This document shows positions 1 to 7,921 of a stretch of DNA of 64,000 nucleotides, in pieces. This stretch comes from Pseudodesulfovibrio indicus (GTDB lineage: Bacteria > Desulfobacterota > Desulfovibrionia > Desulfovibrionales > Desulfovibrionaceae): assembly GCF_001563225.1 (NCBI RefSeq), contig NZ_CP014206.1, forward strand, positions 3,344,001-3,408,000, given 5' to 3'. Made by a program: the position numbers and the translations under genes. Each line of letters begins with the position of its first letter. Positions within the stretch are counted from its first letter, which is position 1. The notes beneath the pieces are model-generated. The model worked only from the letters and a program-made list of their open reading frames with translations, ran no database searches and was not told the origin of the DNA.

Positions 1-145
1 GAATGCCGAACCGTTCCTCGGCCGCCTTGCGCGCCTGCTCCACGGGGTCGACCACGCCGACCACCTCGACACCGGGCATCTCGGTGTAGTTGCGCAGATG
101 GATTCCACCCATGCGGCCCAGGCCGACAACGCCGACTTTCAACAT
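1..145 (-). CDS. Gfo/Idh/MocA-family oxidoreductase, N-terminal fragment
   Basis: Partial gene running off the left edge; the ATG is at 145. The 48 visible residues begin MLKVGVVGLGRMGGIHLRNY, a Rossmann nucleotide-binding start with GxGxxG, followed by an acidic residue after the second strand (VGVVDP), typical of Gfo/Idh/MocA NAD(P)-dependent sugar dehydrogenases. Only the cofactor-binding start is visible, so the substrate cannot be named. It is divergent from lpxB across 131 bp. An oxidoreductase of this family next to lpxB could act on a cell-envelope sugar; that is inference. Confidence 0.85.
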   Translation of the reverse strand, partial: MLKVGVVGLGRMGGIHLRNYTEMPGVEVVGVVDPVEQARKAAEERFGI

Positions 146-276
146 ATATGTACCCTCGTTCTGGAGTTCGTGTTTGCGACTGCTTAGTACAGGGCAAACC
201 CGGCCATGGCAACCCCGCGCCCCCATTTCACGCCGTGCGTCTTGCCGCCGGTCCGCACATGGGCTACTAACTGTCC

Positions 277-1416
277 ATGCACACTGGCAATCCATCCGGT
301 CCCATCTGGTTCAGCGTGGGCGAGGCCTCCGGCGACCTGCACGGCGCGGAGTTGATGAAGGCGCTCAAGGCGGCCGATCCCGCCTTGACGTTCACCGGCA
401 TGGGCGGCCCGGCCATGGAGGGTGAGGGGCTTGAATCCCGGCACTCCATGCGCGAAATCTCCCTGGTGGGGATCACCGAAATCCTCGGCGGCCTGCCGCG
501 CATCCTCAAGCTGCTCGGGGTCATCAAGGGCGAGCTGGCCGAGATCAGGCCGCGCGCCATCATCCTGGTGGACTGTCCCGAGTTCAATTTCCGCATCGCG
601 AAGATGGCCAAGAAGCTGGGCATCCCGGTCTATTACTACATCAGCCCGCAGATCTGGGCCTGGCGCTCGGGCCGGGCCAATTTCCTGCGCGAGTTCACCC
701 GCAAGGTCATCTGCATCCTGCCGTTCGAGAAGGCGTTTTACGCCAAATACGGCATGGACGTGGAGTACGTGGGCAGTCCGCTCATGGACGTGCTGCCGCT
801 GGACCGGCTGGACCGGATGGCGGTGCACGGAAACCGCATCGGACTGCTGCCCGGCAGCCGGAGAAAGGAGGTCACCGCCCTGCTCCCGGTCTTTGCCCGG
901 GCGGCCCGGCTGCTGGCCGGGGACCACCCGGACCTGGAGTACGTCCTGGTCCGCGCGCCGGGCATGGACGAGTCCCTGCTCCGCTCGCTGTGGCCCGCCG
1001 AAATCCCGGTCTCCTTCGTCGAGCCGGACACGCGCTACGAGACCTTCCGGTCGTGCAAGCTGATCCTGGCCGCGTCCGGCACCGTGACCCTGGAGACCGC
1101 GCTCATCGGCACCCCGGTGGCCGTGGCCTATAAGGTCTCGCCCCTGTCCGAGCTGATCGGGCGGCTGCTGGTCAACGTCAAGTACATCTCCCTGCCCAAC
1201 CTCATCGTGGACCGAGAGCTGTACCCGGAATTCATCGGCAAGGAAGCCACCCCGGAGAACCTGGCCGCGACCGCCCGCAAGTGGCTGGACGACCCGAAGG
1301 CTTACGCGGCGGTCAAGGCGGGCCTCGGCGGGCTGCGGTCCATGGTCGGCGAGCCGGGCGCGCCCGGACGCGCGGCGCGGATTATCCTCGACGACCTCCT
1401 GTCCCTGAACGGCTGA
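277..1416 (+). CDS. lpxB: Lipid-A-disaccharide synthase
   Basis: 379 residues, the usual length for LpxB. The enzyme condenses UDP-2,3-diacylglucosamine with lipid X to make the lipid A disaccharide on the inner face of the inner membrane. Visible hallmarks are the N-terminal GEASGDLHGA motif (residues 15-24), the ISPQIWAWR stretch near residue 125, the LPGSRRKEV motif near residue 191 and the ASGTVTLE segment near residue 267. The start at 277 fits the family N terminus. It is followed 38 bp later by a glycosyltransferase on the same strand, so the two may be co-transcribed. It shows the organism makes lipid A. Confidence 0.97.
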   Translation: MHTGNPSGPIWFSVGEASGDLHGAELMKALKAADPALTFTGMGGPAMEGEGLESRHSMREISLVGITEILGGLPRILKLLGVIKGELAEIRPRAIILVDCPEFNFRIAKMAKKLGIPVYYYISPQIWAWRSGRANFLREFTRKVICILPFEKAFYAKYGMDVEYVGSPLMDVLPLDRLDRMAVHGNRIGLLPGSRRKEVTALLPVFARAARLLAGDHPDLEYVLVRAPGMDESLLRSLWPAEIPVSFVEPDTRYETFRSCKLILAASGTVTLETALIGTPVAVAYKVSPLSELIGRLLVNVKYISLPNLIVDRELYPEFIGKEATPENLAATARKWLDDPKAYAAVKAGLGGLRSMVGEPGAPGRAARIILDDLLSLNG

Positions 1417-1454
1417 CTGGCTCGGCCCCGTAATTTCTGCTAACCGGTAATGCC

Positions 1455-3149
1455 ATGAACCGCTTCGCCCTCCCTAATATCCTGCCGGACTGCGCGCCCG
1501 TCCTGCCCGAATTCCAGCGCCATTTTTCCGGCTGGCCCCTGGGCATGGGCTCGGTCGAAGCCGTTGCCGGTCTGTTGCCCGGCCTGTTCCTGCTGAGCGA
1601 GGAGAACCCCGGCTGCCGCAGCGCGGCCATGGGCATGGCCCTGTGGGGAATGCAGGCGTACCCGCTGGCCAACGCCATGCCTCAGTGGGGGATCAAGGCC
1701 GTCAACCTGGGGCTCAAGGCGGACACGGCCCTGGCCCGGCTCATGGTCGCGGCCTCGAAGCTGGAGCACCCCGAGGAGGGCGAGGCCACGGACACCTGGT
1801 ACGAGCTGGCGCGCCAGGACGACCGGGGGCTGATCCTCCGCTTCCTGGCGGCGGTTCTGGCCGATCCGGCGCGCGGTCCGGGCTGGCTCGGCCGCGTCTG
1901 GCAAGACCTCATCCATCTGGGCAGGCCGGAGATTCCCAAGGCCGCCCTGGACCTGGTCCGCTGGACCGGCGACACCCTGCCGCTCAAGACGCGCATGGAG
2001 GCGGAGTTCGCCCTTCACTGCCTGGAGCCGGACGAGGCGCTGGAAACCATCGAGGGGCTGGACCCGAACGTCTGGGGGCTGTGGCGGGCCTATGCGGCGG
2101 GCGAGGCGCTCCTGCGCATGGGCCGCAGGGGCGAGGCCAAGGCGGCCCTGGCCGGGCTGTGGCAGGCCATCCCCTGGCACGTCAACCTGACCCTGAAGGT
2201 GCACGATATTTTCCGCCCCGCGCCCCTGGCCGACAGCGCCGACACCGGGGACGCGGCCATTCTGGTCTATTCCTGGAACAAGGCGGACCTGCTGGCCGAC
2301 ACCCTGGATTCGCTGCTCAAGAGCGACATCGGCGCGGCAAAGGTCTTCGCCCTGAACAACGGGTCCACGGACCACACCGCGAGGGTGCTGGCCGAGGCCG
2401 TGCAGCGGTTCGGCGCGGACCGGATGCATGTGGAGACCCTGCCGATCAACGTGGGCGCGCCGGGCGCGCGCAACTGGCTGCTCTCCCTTCCGGAGGTTCG
2501 GGCCGTAAAATGGGCGGCCTTCCTGGACGACGACATCGTGCTGCCCGAAGACTGGCTCCTGCGCCTCCTCGGCCCGGTGAAGGGGCGCGACGACATCGGG
2601 GCCGTGGGCTGCCGGATCACGGCTGCCAGGCCCCCCTACGGGCTGCAATCCGCGGACTACAACCTCTTTCCCACCCCGCCCGTGGAGACCGCTCCGGGGG
2701 CGCTGCCCAACCGGGTGCTGGTCTACGACAACTGCGCCGGAGCCCTGGACTCGGGGCTGTTCACCTACTCCCGCCCCTGCCTGTCCGTGTCCGGCTGCTG
2801 CCATCTGGTCAACCTGCGCTCCATCGAGCGGACCGGCGGGTTCGACCTGCGCTACACCCCGTCGCAATTCGACGACCTGGACCGCGACCTGCGCGCCTCG
2901 CTGAACGGGACGCCCGCCCTGTACGTCGGGGGACTGGCCATCCGCCACGTCCAGCACTCCTCCCTGGCCAAGTCCAGGACCGCAGGACAGATCGGCCAGG
3001 TCATGGGCAACAAGCTCAAGCTCGACACCAAGTATTCCGACGAGGAGCTGGCCCGACTGGCGCGCGGGAACCGCGACCTGCTGTGGACGGACCTGACGGA
3101 GAAATCCCGCTTCCTCATGGACCGCCTGGGCTTGACCCGGCGCGGCTGA
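1455..3149 (+). CDS. Glycosyltransferase family 2 protein with long N-terminal helical region
   Basis: 564 residues. The first ~250 residues are Leu/Ala-rich and helical in character, without a recognised catalytic motif; they may be TPR-like. The GT-A fold begins near residue 265 (AAILVYSWNKADLLADTL), with FALNNGSTDHT giving the usual nucleotide-sugar loop and FLDDDIVLPEDW the metal-binding DxD-like motif. A later QFDDLDRDLR segment and a conserved H-V-Q-H-S near the end fit family 2 enzymes. The donor and acceptor cannot be read from the sequence. Placement just after lpxB suggests an envelope glycan role (inference). Confidence 0.85.
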   Translation: MNRFALPNILPDCAPVLPEFQRHFSGWPLGMGSVEAVAGLLPGLFLLSEENPGCRSAAMGMALWGMQAYPLANAMPQWGIKAVNLGLKADTALARLMVAASKLEHPEEGEATDTWYELARQDDRGLILRFLAAVLADPARGPGWLGRVWQDLIHLGRPEIPKAALDLVRWTGDTLPLKTRMEAEFALHCLEPDEALETIEGLDPNVWGLWRAYAAGEALLRMGRRGEAKAALAGLWQAIPWHVNLTLKVHDIFRPAPLADSADTGDAAILVYSWNKADLLADTLDSLLKSDIGAAKVFALNNGSTDHTARVLAEAVQRFGADRMHVETLPINVGAPGARNWLLSLPEVRAVKWAAFLDDDIVLPEDWLLRLLGPVKGRDDIGAVGCRITAARPPYGLQSADYNLFPTPPVETAPGALPNRVLVYDNCAGALDSGLFTYSRPCLSVSGCCHLVNLRSIERTGGFDLRYTPSQFDDLDRDLRASLNGTPALYVGGLAIRHVQHSSLAKSRTAGQIGQVMGNKLKLDTKYSDEELARLARGNRDLLWTDLTEKSRFLMDRLGLTRRG

Positions 3150-3190
3150 GTGCCTACTTCATCCCTTCACGAAAACAAGGGAGCCCGCAC

Positions 3191-3514
3191 ATGGAAGACG
3201 TCCGCATCTACTGCGACTTTCACCGCATCACGCCGGAGATATACGAACAGCTCAAGGGGATGATCCCCTTTGACCAGGTGGACTACGACGGCGACGTCCT
3301 GCGCCTGGATCACGAGGGCCACTACATCCTCATCGACGACTTCATCGAGGCCGTCAGCAACCTCCTGCCAGAGAACGGCTACGGCCACGTGGAGTTCATC
3401 GACCAGCTGGAATGGGAGGTCACCCGCTACACCATCAAGCCCGGCAAGATCGAGTCCAAGGTCGTCAAGGTCGACAACGTCCTCGACGCCCACCAGCGCG
3501 ACCACGGCCTCTAG
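3191..3514 (+). CDS. Conserved hypothetical protein, acidic, 107 aa
   Basis: ATG at 3191, 41 bp after the glycosyltransferase stop. Soluble and acidic, with no signal peptide or membrane segment: it opens MEDVRIYCDFHRITPEIYEQ and ends in a short lysine-rich region. I do not recognise a domain. It is probably the last gene of the lpxB run, because a strong terminator follows 22 bp after its stop. Confidence 0.8.
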   Translation: MEDVRIYCDFHRITPEIYEQLKGMIPFDQVDYDGDVLRLDHEGHYILIDDFIEAVSNLLPENGYGHVEFIDQLEWEVTRYTIKPGKIESKVVKVDNVLDAHQRDHGL

Positions 3515-3536
3515 CCCTCTCCCCCAAGCCCGCAAA

Positions 3537-3570
3537 AAAGGGACCGTCCCAGGACGGTCCCTTTCATTTT
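3537..3570 (+). terminator. Intrinsic terminator after the lpxB gene run
   Basis: Stem AAAGGGACCGTCC with CA loop and a perfectly matching second arm GGACGGTCCCTTT, followed by CATTTTA. Confidence 0.85.
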
Positions 3571-3580
3571 ACCCAAAATA

Positions 3581-3702
3581 GGCTTTCGAGAGTGGGTCGA
3601 ATGTGTCGATTTCGCGGTGTGCGCCTACCGCAGCCGTACCCCAGTACGGCGAGGACAGGGCGTAACCGCGAAAGCGGCGCAGGCGGCCCGCTATCGGAAG
3701 CC
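3581..3702 (+). repeat. Structured intergenic element, copy 1 (122 nt)
   Basis: Outer arms 3581-3598 and 3685-3702 pair over 18 positions with several G-U pairs. Inside are a 9-bp perfect stem (TTTCGCGGT, 3610-3618, with ACCGCGAAA, 3665-3673) and an apical hairpin CCGTAC / GTACGG (3634-3649) flanked by CCGCAGC and GAGGA. A second copy is at 31510-31630. The outer arms and apical part are conserved; the middle stem is different in sequence but still pairs. It sits between the terminator of the lpxB run and the 3' end of the convergent tauE-like gene. Function unknown. Confidence 0.75.
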
Positions 3703-3712
3703 GACGCACACC

Positions 3713-4513
3713 CTACATAAGGGCGTTCCAGAGCATGCGCGTGCCGACCAGATAGAGCAGGATGGCGAAGATCTTCTTGAGCTTCGCCACCGGCAGGGAG
3801 TGGGCCAGCTTGGCCCCGTAGGGCGCTGTCAGCATGCTGGTGACGATGATGCCGAGCAGGGCCGGGATATACACGTAGCCGATGTGCGGGCCGGGGATAC
3901 CGGCCACGGACCAGCCGTTGATGACGTATCCGGCGGTTCCGGCCAGGGCGATGGGCAGCCCCACGGCGGCGGCAGTGGCGATGGCCGCGTGCATGGTCAG
4001 GTTGCACCAGGACAGGAACGGCACGGTCAGGGTGCCGCCGCCGATGCCGACCAGGGCCGAGAAGATGCCGATACCGCTGCCCGCCGCGAAGGTGCCCGCA
4101 TTGCCGGGCAGCTCATGGGATCCCTTGGGCTTGATGTTCAGCAGCATCTGGGTGGCCACGTAATAGAGGAACAGGCCGAAGAACACCTTCAGGAACAGGG
4201 TGGAGAGCAGGGACGCCACCCAGGAGCCGAGGTAGGTGCCGACGATGATGCCCGGGGTCAGCCGCCAGAAGGCGGTGTAGTTGATGGCCCCGCGCTTGTG
4301 GTGGGCGCGCATGCTGGAGAGGGAGGTGAAGATGATGGTCGCCATGGAGGTGCCGAGCGCCACATGCTGGATGTGCTCCATGGGGAAGTTCTGCCACTCG
4401 AAGGCGAAGTTGAGCATGGGCACGATGACCAGTCCGCCGCCGATGCCCAGAAGACCGGCCAGGACCCCGGCCACTGCGCCGAGGACGATGTACAGAAGAT
4501 ACGTGGTGATCAC
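3713..4513 (-). CDS. TauE/SafE family sulfite/sulfonate exporter-like membrane protein
   Basis: 266 residues with about eight hydrophobic segments. The two TauE/SafE half repeats are visible: VLAGLLGIGGGLVIVPML near the N terminus and FSALVGIGGGTLTVPFLSW near residue 155. GTG start at 4513 behind a strong AGGAGG. It is the last gene of a three-gene run (regulator, lactate dehydrogenase-like, this), only 9 bp after the dehydrogenase stop. Members export small sulfur- or carbon-containing anions; transport of lactate or another organic acid is an inference from the neighbours. Confidence 0.9.
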   Translation of the reverse strand: MITTYLLYIVLGAVAGVLAGLLGIGGGLVIVPMLNFAFEWQNFPMEHIQHVALGTSMATIIFTSLSSMRAHHKRGAINYTAFWRLTPGIIVGTYLGSWVASLLSTLFLKVFFGLFLYYVATQMLLNIKPKGSHELPGNAGTFAAGSGIGIFSALVGIGGGTLTVPFLSWCNLTMHAAIATAAAVGLPIALAGTAGYVINGWSVAGIPGPHIGYVYIPALLGIIVTSMLTAPYGAKLAHSLPVAKLKKIFAILLYLVGTRMLWNALM

Positions 4514-4522
4514 AGAGTCCTC

Positions 4523-5539
4523 CTAGAACAGGACGTTGGTGTCGATGGACGCGATGTCCTTGCAGCCGGTCAGGACCATGGCCCCGGAGAGCTGCGCCCG
4601 GAGGGTCTCGAAGTACTTGGCCACGCCTTCTGTCAGCCCGCCCACGGCGGCCACGGACACCGGGCGGCCGATGAGCACGCCGTTGGCGCCCAGCGCCAGC
4701 ATCTTGAGCACGTCCGCGCCGGTGCGGATGCCGCCGTCCACCAGGATGACGATCTTGCCGTGGGCGTGCTCCACGACCTCGGGCAGGACCTCGGCGGTGC
4801 CGGGGGTGTGGTCGAGCACGCGCCCGCCGTGGTTGGAGACCACGATGGCGTCCGCGCCCACCTCGGCGGCCAGCTCGGCCTCATCCGGGGTCATGACCCC
4901 CTTGAGGATGAACTTGGCGTCCCAGGAGTGAACCTTGTCGATGATCTTCTTCAGCTCTGCGGCGGGCTTGGGGGCCACGGGGCGGCCCATCTGGCGCAGC
5001 GTGATGAGCCCGGCGGCGTCCACGTCCATGCCGAACACGGTGCAGCCGGTGGCGCGCGCCTTCTCCAGCTTCTCGTCCAGCTCCGCCCCTTCCCAGGGCT
5101 TGATGAACGGGATGCCCCGACCGCCGTTTTCGGCGATGGCCGAGAACCCGGACTCGTGGATGACGGGCGGCACGCCGTCGCCGGTGCAGCCGATGACACC
5201 GGCCTTGGCGCAACCCGTGACCACGGCGCCGGCGTAGTCCTCCTCGGACACGCCGCCGCCCATGTTGAAGGACACGCCGCCGATGGGCGCGGCCAGGACC
5301 GGCATGGAGAGGTCGTATCCGAGCAGGGAGACGGAGGTGTCCGGCTCGGCGGCGTCGTGGAGCAGCCGCATGTTCAGCCGGTAGCCCTCCAGGGCCTCCA
5401 GATTGGCCTTGAAGGACGCGCCGGTCCCCAGACCGCCCATGCCCGGCACTTCGCCCGCACAGGCGCGACCGTCGCAGACCTTGCAGACCCGGCAGAAACC
5501 CTTCATCATCTCACGCGCTTTGTCTTTAATTTCCTTCAT
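4523..5539 (-). CDS. FMN-dependent alpha-hydroxy-acid dehydrogenase (lactate dehydrogenase-like)
   Basis: 338 residues, a TIM-barrel FMN enzyme of the lactate/glycolate oxidase family that oxidises 2-hydroxy acids to 2-keto acids. The catalytic histidine region is VVSNHGGRVLDHTPGT near residue 240, and the flavin phosphate loop is DGGIRTGADVLKML near residue 275. The N terminus carries a CxxC plus further cysteines (GFCRVCKVCDGRACAG), found in anaerobe members of this family and possibly binding a metal cluster. Strong RBS (AAGGAG) before the ATG at 5539. It follows a FadR-type regulator by 2 bp and precedes a TauE-like exporter. L-lactate is the likely substrate. Confidence 0.85.
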   Translation of the reverse strand: MKEIKDKAREMMKGFCRVCKVCDGRACAGEVPGMGGLGTGASFKANLEALEGYRLNMRLLHDAAEPDTSVSLLGYDLSMPVLAAPIGGVSFNMGGGVSEEDYAGAVVTGCAKAGVIGCTGDGVPPVIHESGFSAIAENGGRGIPFIKPWEGAELDEKLEKARATGCTVFGMDVDAAGLITLRQMGRPVAPKPAAELKKIIDKVHSWDAKFILKGVMTPDEAELAAEVGADAIVVSNHGGRVLDHTPGTAEVLPEVVEHAHGKIVILVDGGIRTGADVLKMLALGANGVLIGRPVSVAAVGGLTEGVAKYFETLRAQLSGAMVLTGCKDIASIDTNVLF

Positions 5540-5541
5540 CT

Positions 5542-6255
5542 CTATCTCCTTGAAAGTATTCCTCTTTGATTATCGAATATAATTCGTTCAACTTCATCCA
5601 GATGTTCCCGCATGGCGCGCTCGGCCTGCATGGCGTGGCCGTGCTTGACCGCCTCCACGATGGCCCGGTGGGCGGCCAGGGAGGCCTTCTGCCGCTGGGA
5701 GGACTGGACCCCCTCGGCCCGGCTCCTGGAAAAGCCCTCGTGCAGCGCCGTGACCATCTCGCGCAGCACCGGATTGCCGGACGCCTCGGCCAGGGCCTGA
5801 TGGAACTGGTGGTCGAATCCGGCCCCGGTCCCTCCGGTCAGGATGGCCTGCTCCTGCTCCATGAGGATCGCCTCCAGCCGCGTCTTGGCGTCGGGCGACC
5901 CGTTGCGCGCGGCCAGGGCCGCGATCTCCGGCTCCAGCATCTTGCGCACCTCGAACACGTCGTGCAGGCCGTAGTTGCCCGCCAGCACGGCCTCGATCAG
6001 GGAACCTTCCCTGGACCCGCCGTCCCGCTCGCTGACAAAGGTCCCCGCCCCCTGGCGGCTGGCCAGCAGCCCGGACTCGGACAAAATCTTGATCCCCTCC
6101 CGGACCGTGGTCCGGGACACGCCGAACTGCTCGGCGAGCTTGCGCTCGGCGGGCAGCCGGTCACCGGGCCGCAGCCGTCCGCGCTCGATCATCTCCTTGA
6201 TCTGGCTGACGACTTCGCCGGACATGGTCTTTCTCTGTATCGGCATTGCTTCCAT
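5542..6255 (-). CDS. GntR-family transcriptional regulator, FadR/LldR type
   Basis: N-terminal winged helix-turn-helix (RLRPGDRLPAERKLAEQFGV, then SRTTVREGIK) and an all-helical FadR C-terminal ligand domain with metal-ligand-like residues (ARNGSPDAKTR, FHQALAEASGN). A longer reading frame begins at a TTG at 6285, but the ATG at 6255 is preferred because the longer start would overlap the palindromic operator at 6272-6286. Such regulators repress 2-hydroxy-acid catabolism genes and let go when the substrate binds. The stop is 2 bp from the dehydrogenase start, so it is cotranscribed with it. Confidence 0.9.
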   Translation of the reverse strand: MEAMPIQRKTMSGEVVSQIKEMIERGRLRPGDRLPAERKLAEQFGVSRTTVREGIKILSESGLLASRQGAGTFVSERDGGSREGSLIEAVLAGNYGLHDVFEVRKMLEPEIAALAARNGSPDAKTRLEAILMEQEQAILTGGTGAGFDHQFHQALAEASGNPVLREMVTALHEGFSRSRAEGVQSSQRQKASLAAHRAIVEAVKHGHAMQAERAMREHLDEVERIIFDNQRGILSRR

Positions 6256-6271
6256 AATCCGTCCCTCGCAA

Positions 6272-6286
6272 ATTGGTTGGACCAAT
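6272..6286. promoter_or_regulatory. Probable FadR-type operator
   Basis: Perfect palindrome ATTGGT-TGG-ACCAAT ending 17 bp upstream of the regulator ATG at 6255. It contains TGGTnnnACCA, matching the TnGTnnnACnA core bound by FadR-subfamily regulators such as PdhR and LldR. Position implies autoregulation of the lactate operon. Confidence 0.7.
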
Positions 6287-6509
6287 CCCGACTAGCCCAC
6301 GTTGATCCGGTAGTCAACCGAAAAATTTCGATACGCCCGGAAGGTGAATGCATGAAAAACGGGAAAGGGCTGGACTTTTGACGTTGGACGGCGTTAAGGG
6401 GACGCGGGCCGCAGAGGATGCTTTTTTGCGGCAAAATAGGGAATTGCGGTCCCCGGAATACGGTTTTCACCTCAAATTCAGCCGATTTTACGGCGAAACA
6501 CATATCATC

Positions 6510-7850
6510 ATGGACAACCTACAAAAAAAATACGGCTTCTGGACCGCGACCGCCATGGTCGTGGGCATCGTCATCGGCTCGGGCGTTTTCTTCAAGGCGG
6601 ACAACGTGCTGGAGGCCTCGGGCGGCTCCCTGCCCACGGCGCTCCTGGCCTGGCTCATCGGCGGCGCGATCATGGTCGTGACCGCCTACGTGTTCTCGCG
6701 CATCGCCACCCGCGTGGAGCGGATCAACGGTGTGGTGGACTATTTCGAACAGGCCTACGGGCAGAAGGCCGGTTACTACGTGGCCTGGTTCATGACCTTC
6801 ATCTACTACCCCACCCTGGTGGCGGTTCTGGCCTGGGTCTCGGCCAACTACACCCAGGGGCTGCTCGGCCTCGACAACGCGGTCTGGCCCATCTCCTTCG
6901 TCTACCTGACCGCCTTCTTCCTGCTCAACTTCTTCTCCCCGGTCCTGGCCGGGCGCTGGCAGGTGACCTCCACCGCGGTCAAGCTCATCCCCCTGATCCT
7001 GGTGGCCGCCGTGGGCACGGTCACCGGCCTGTCCAACGGGCTGACCATGGAGAACTTCGCCACAGCCGCCAAGACCGTGTCCGGCGGGGGCGGCCTGGCC
7101 ATGGCCACCCTGTCCACGGCGTTCGCCTACGAGGGCTGGATCATCGCCACGGTCATCAACGCGGAGCTGAAGGACGCCAAGCGGACCCTGCCCCGCGCAC
7201 TGGTGGTCGGGACCATCGCCGTGGTGGTCATCTACATGCTCTATTACCTGGGCATCTCCGGCGTGCTGACCAACGACCAGGTCCTGGCCGAGGGCGACGC
7301 CGCCCCGGTGCGGGTCATCTCCCTGATCTTCGGACGGCTGGGCGGCACCCTGCTGACGGTCTTCGTCATCATCTCCTGCCTGGGCACCCTGAACGGGCTG
7401 ATCATGGGCTCGGCGCGCGGCATGTTCTCCATCGCCTCCCGCGACCTCGGCCCCCGGCCCGACCTGTTCCGGCGCATCAACCCGGTGAACAACTGCACCA
7501 CCCACTCGGCCATGATGGGCTACGTGCTGTCCTGCCTGTGGCTCATGGTCTGGTACGGCAACTTCGCGGGCTGGTGGGGCGACTTCATGGACATCTCCGA
7601 GCTGCCCATCGCCTTCCTCTACGTCATCTACATCTCGCTCTACCTCTGGGTCATGAAGACCTTCACCGACCTCGGCTCGTTCAGCCGCTACGTCTGCCCG
7701 GGCCTGGCGGGCGCGGGCTCGGTGTACATCATCTGGGGCGCGGTGCAGAAGGCCATGTTCCTCCACTTCCTGATCCTCTCGCTGCTCATCCTCGGCGCGG
7801 GCGTGTTCCTGATGCACGGCCGCAGGCCCCGCAACACCAAGCGGCGGTAG
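6510..7850 (+). CDS. APC-superfamily amino-acid permease
   Basis: 446 residues from the ATG at 6510, with about 12 membrane segments. It begins MDNLQKKYGFWTATAMVVGI followed by GSGVFF, the TM1 glycine-rich substrate loop of APC transporters. A longer frame opens at 6348, but its first 54 residues are charged and do not resemble the family. No strong RBS is seen before 6510. The SerP/YkbA-like antiporter group is a possible relative; substrate is not determinable. It is divergent from the GntR operon across ~250 bp. Confidence 0.88.
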   Translation: MDNLQKKYGFWTATAMVVGIVIGSGVFFKADNVLEASGGSLPTALLAWLIGGAIMVVTAYVFSRIATRVERINGVVDYFEQAYGQKAGYYVAWFMTFIYYPTLVAVLAWVSANYTQGLLGLDNAVWPISFVYLTAFFLLNFFSPVLAGRWQVTSTAVKLIPLILVAAVGTVTGLSNGLTMENFATAAKTVSGGGGLAMATLSTAFAYEGWIIATVINAELKDAKRTLPRALVVGTIAVVVIYMLYYLGISGVLTNDQVLAEGDAAPVRVISLIFGRLGGTLLTVFVIISCLGTLNGLIMGSARGMFSIASRDLGPRPDLFRRINPVNNCTTHSAMMGYVLSCLWLMVWYGNFAGWWGDFMDISELPIAFLYVIYISLYLWVMKTFTDLGSFSRYVCPGLAGAGSVYIIWGAVQKAMFLHFLILSLLILGAGVFLMHGRRPRNTKRR

Positions 7851-7867
7851 CAGGCCGACCATGCGAC

Positions 7868-7904
7868 AAAAAAAGGGCCGGTGCGGATCGCACCGGCCCT
7901 TTTT
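7868..7904. terminator. Bidirectional intrinsic terminator
   Basis: GGGCCGGTGCG-GAT-CGCACCGGCCC stem (7875-7899) with an A-run before and a T-run after. It serves the permease and the convergent phosphoesterase gene. Confidence 0.9.
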
Positions 7905-7921
7905 CACGGCCCGTCTCCGGG

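Noticed and set aside
3617..5569. 650-codon open frame on the + strand
   Set aside because: Antisense shadow of the TauE-like and lactate dehydrogenase genes; its translation is low-complexity His/Gly/Arg/Gln sequence typical of GC-rich antisense frames.
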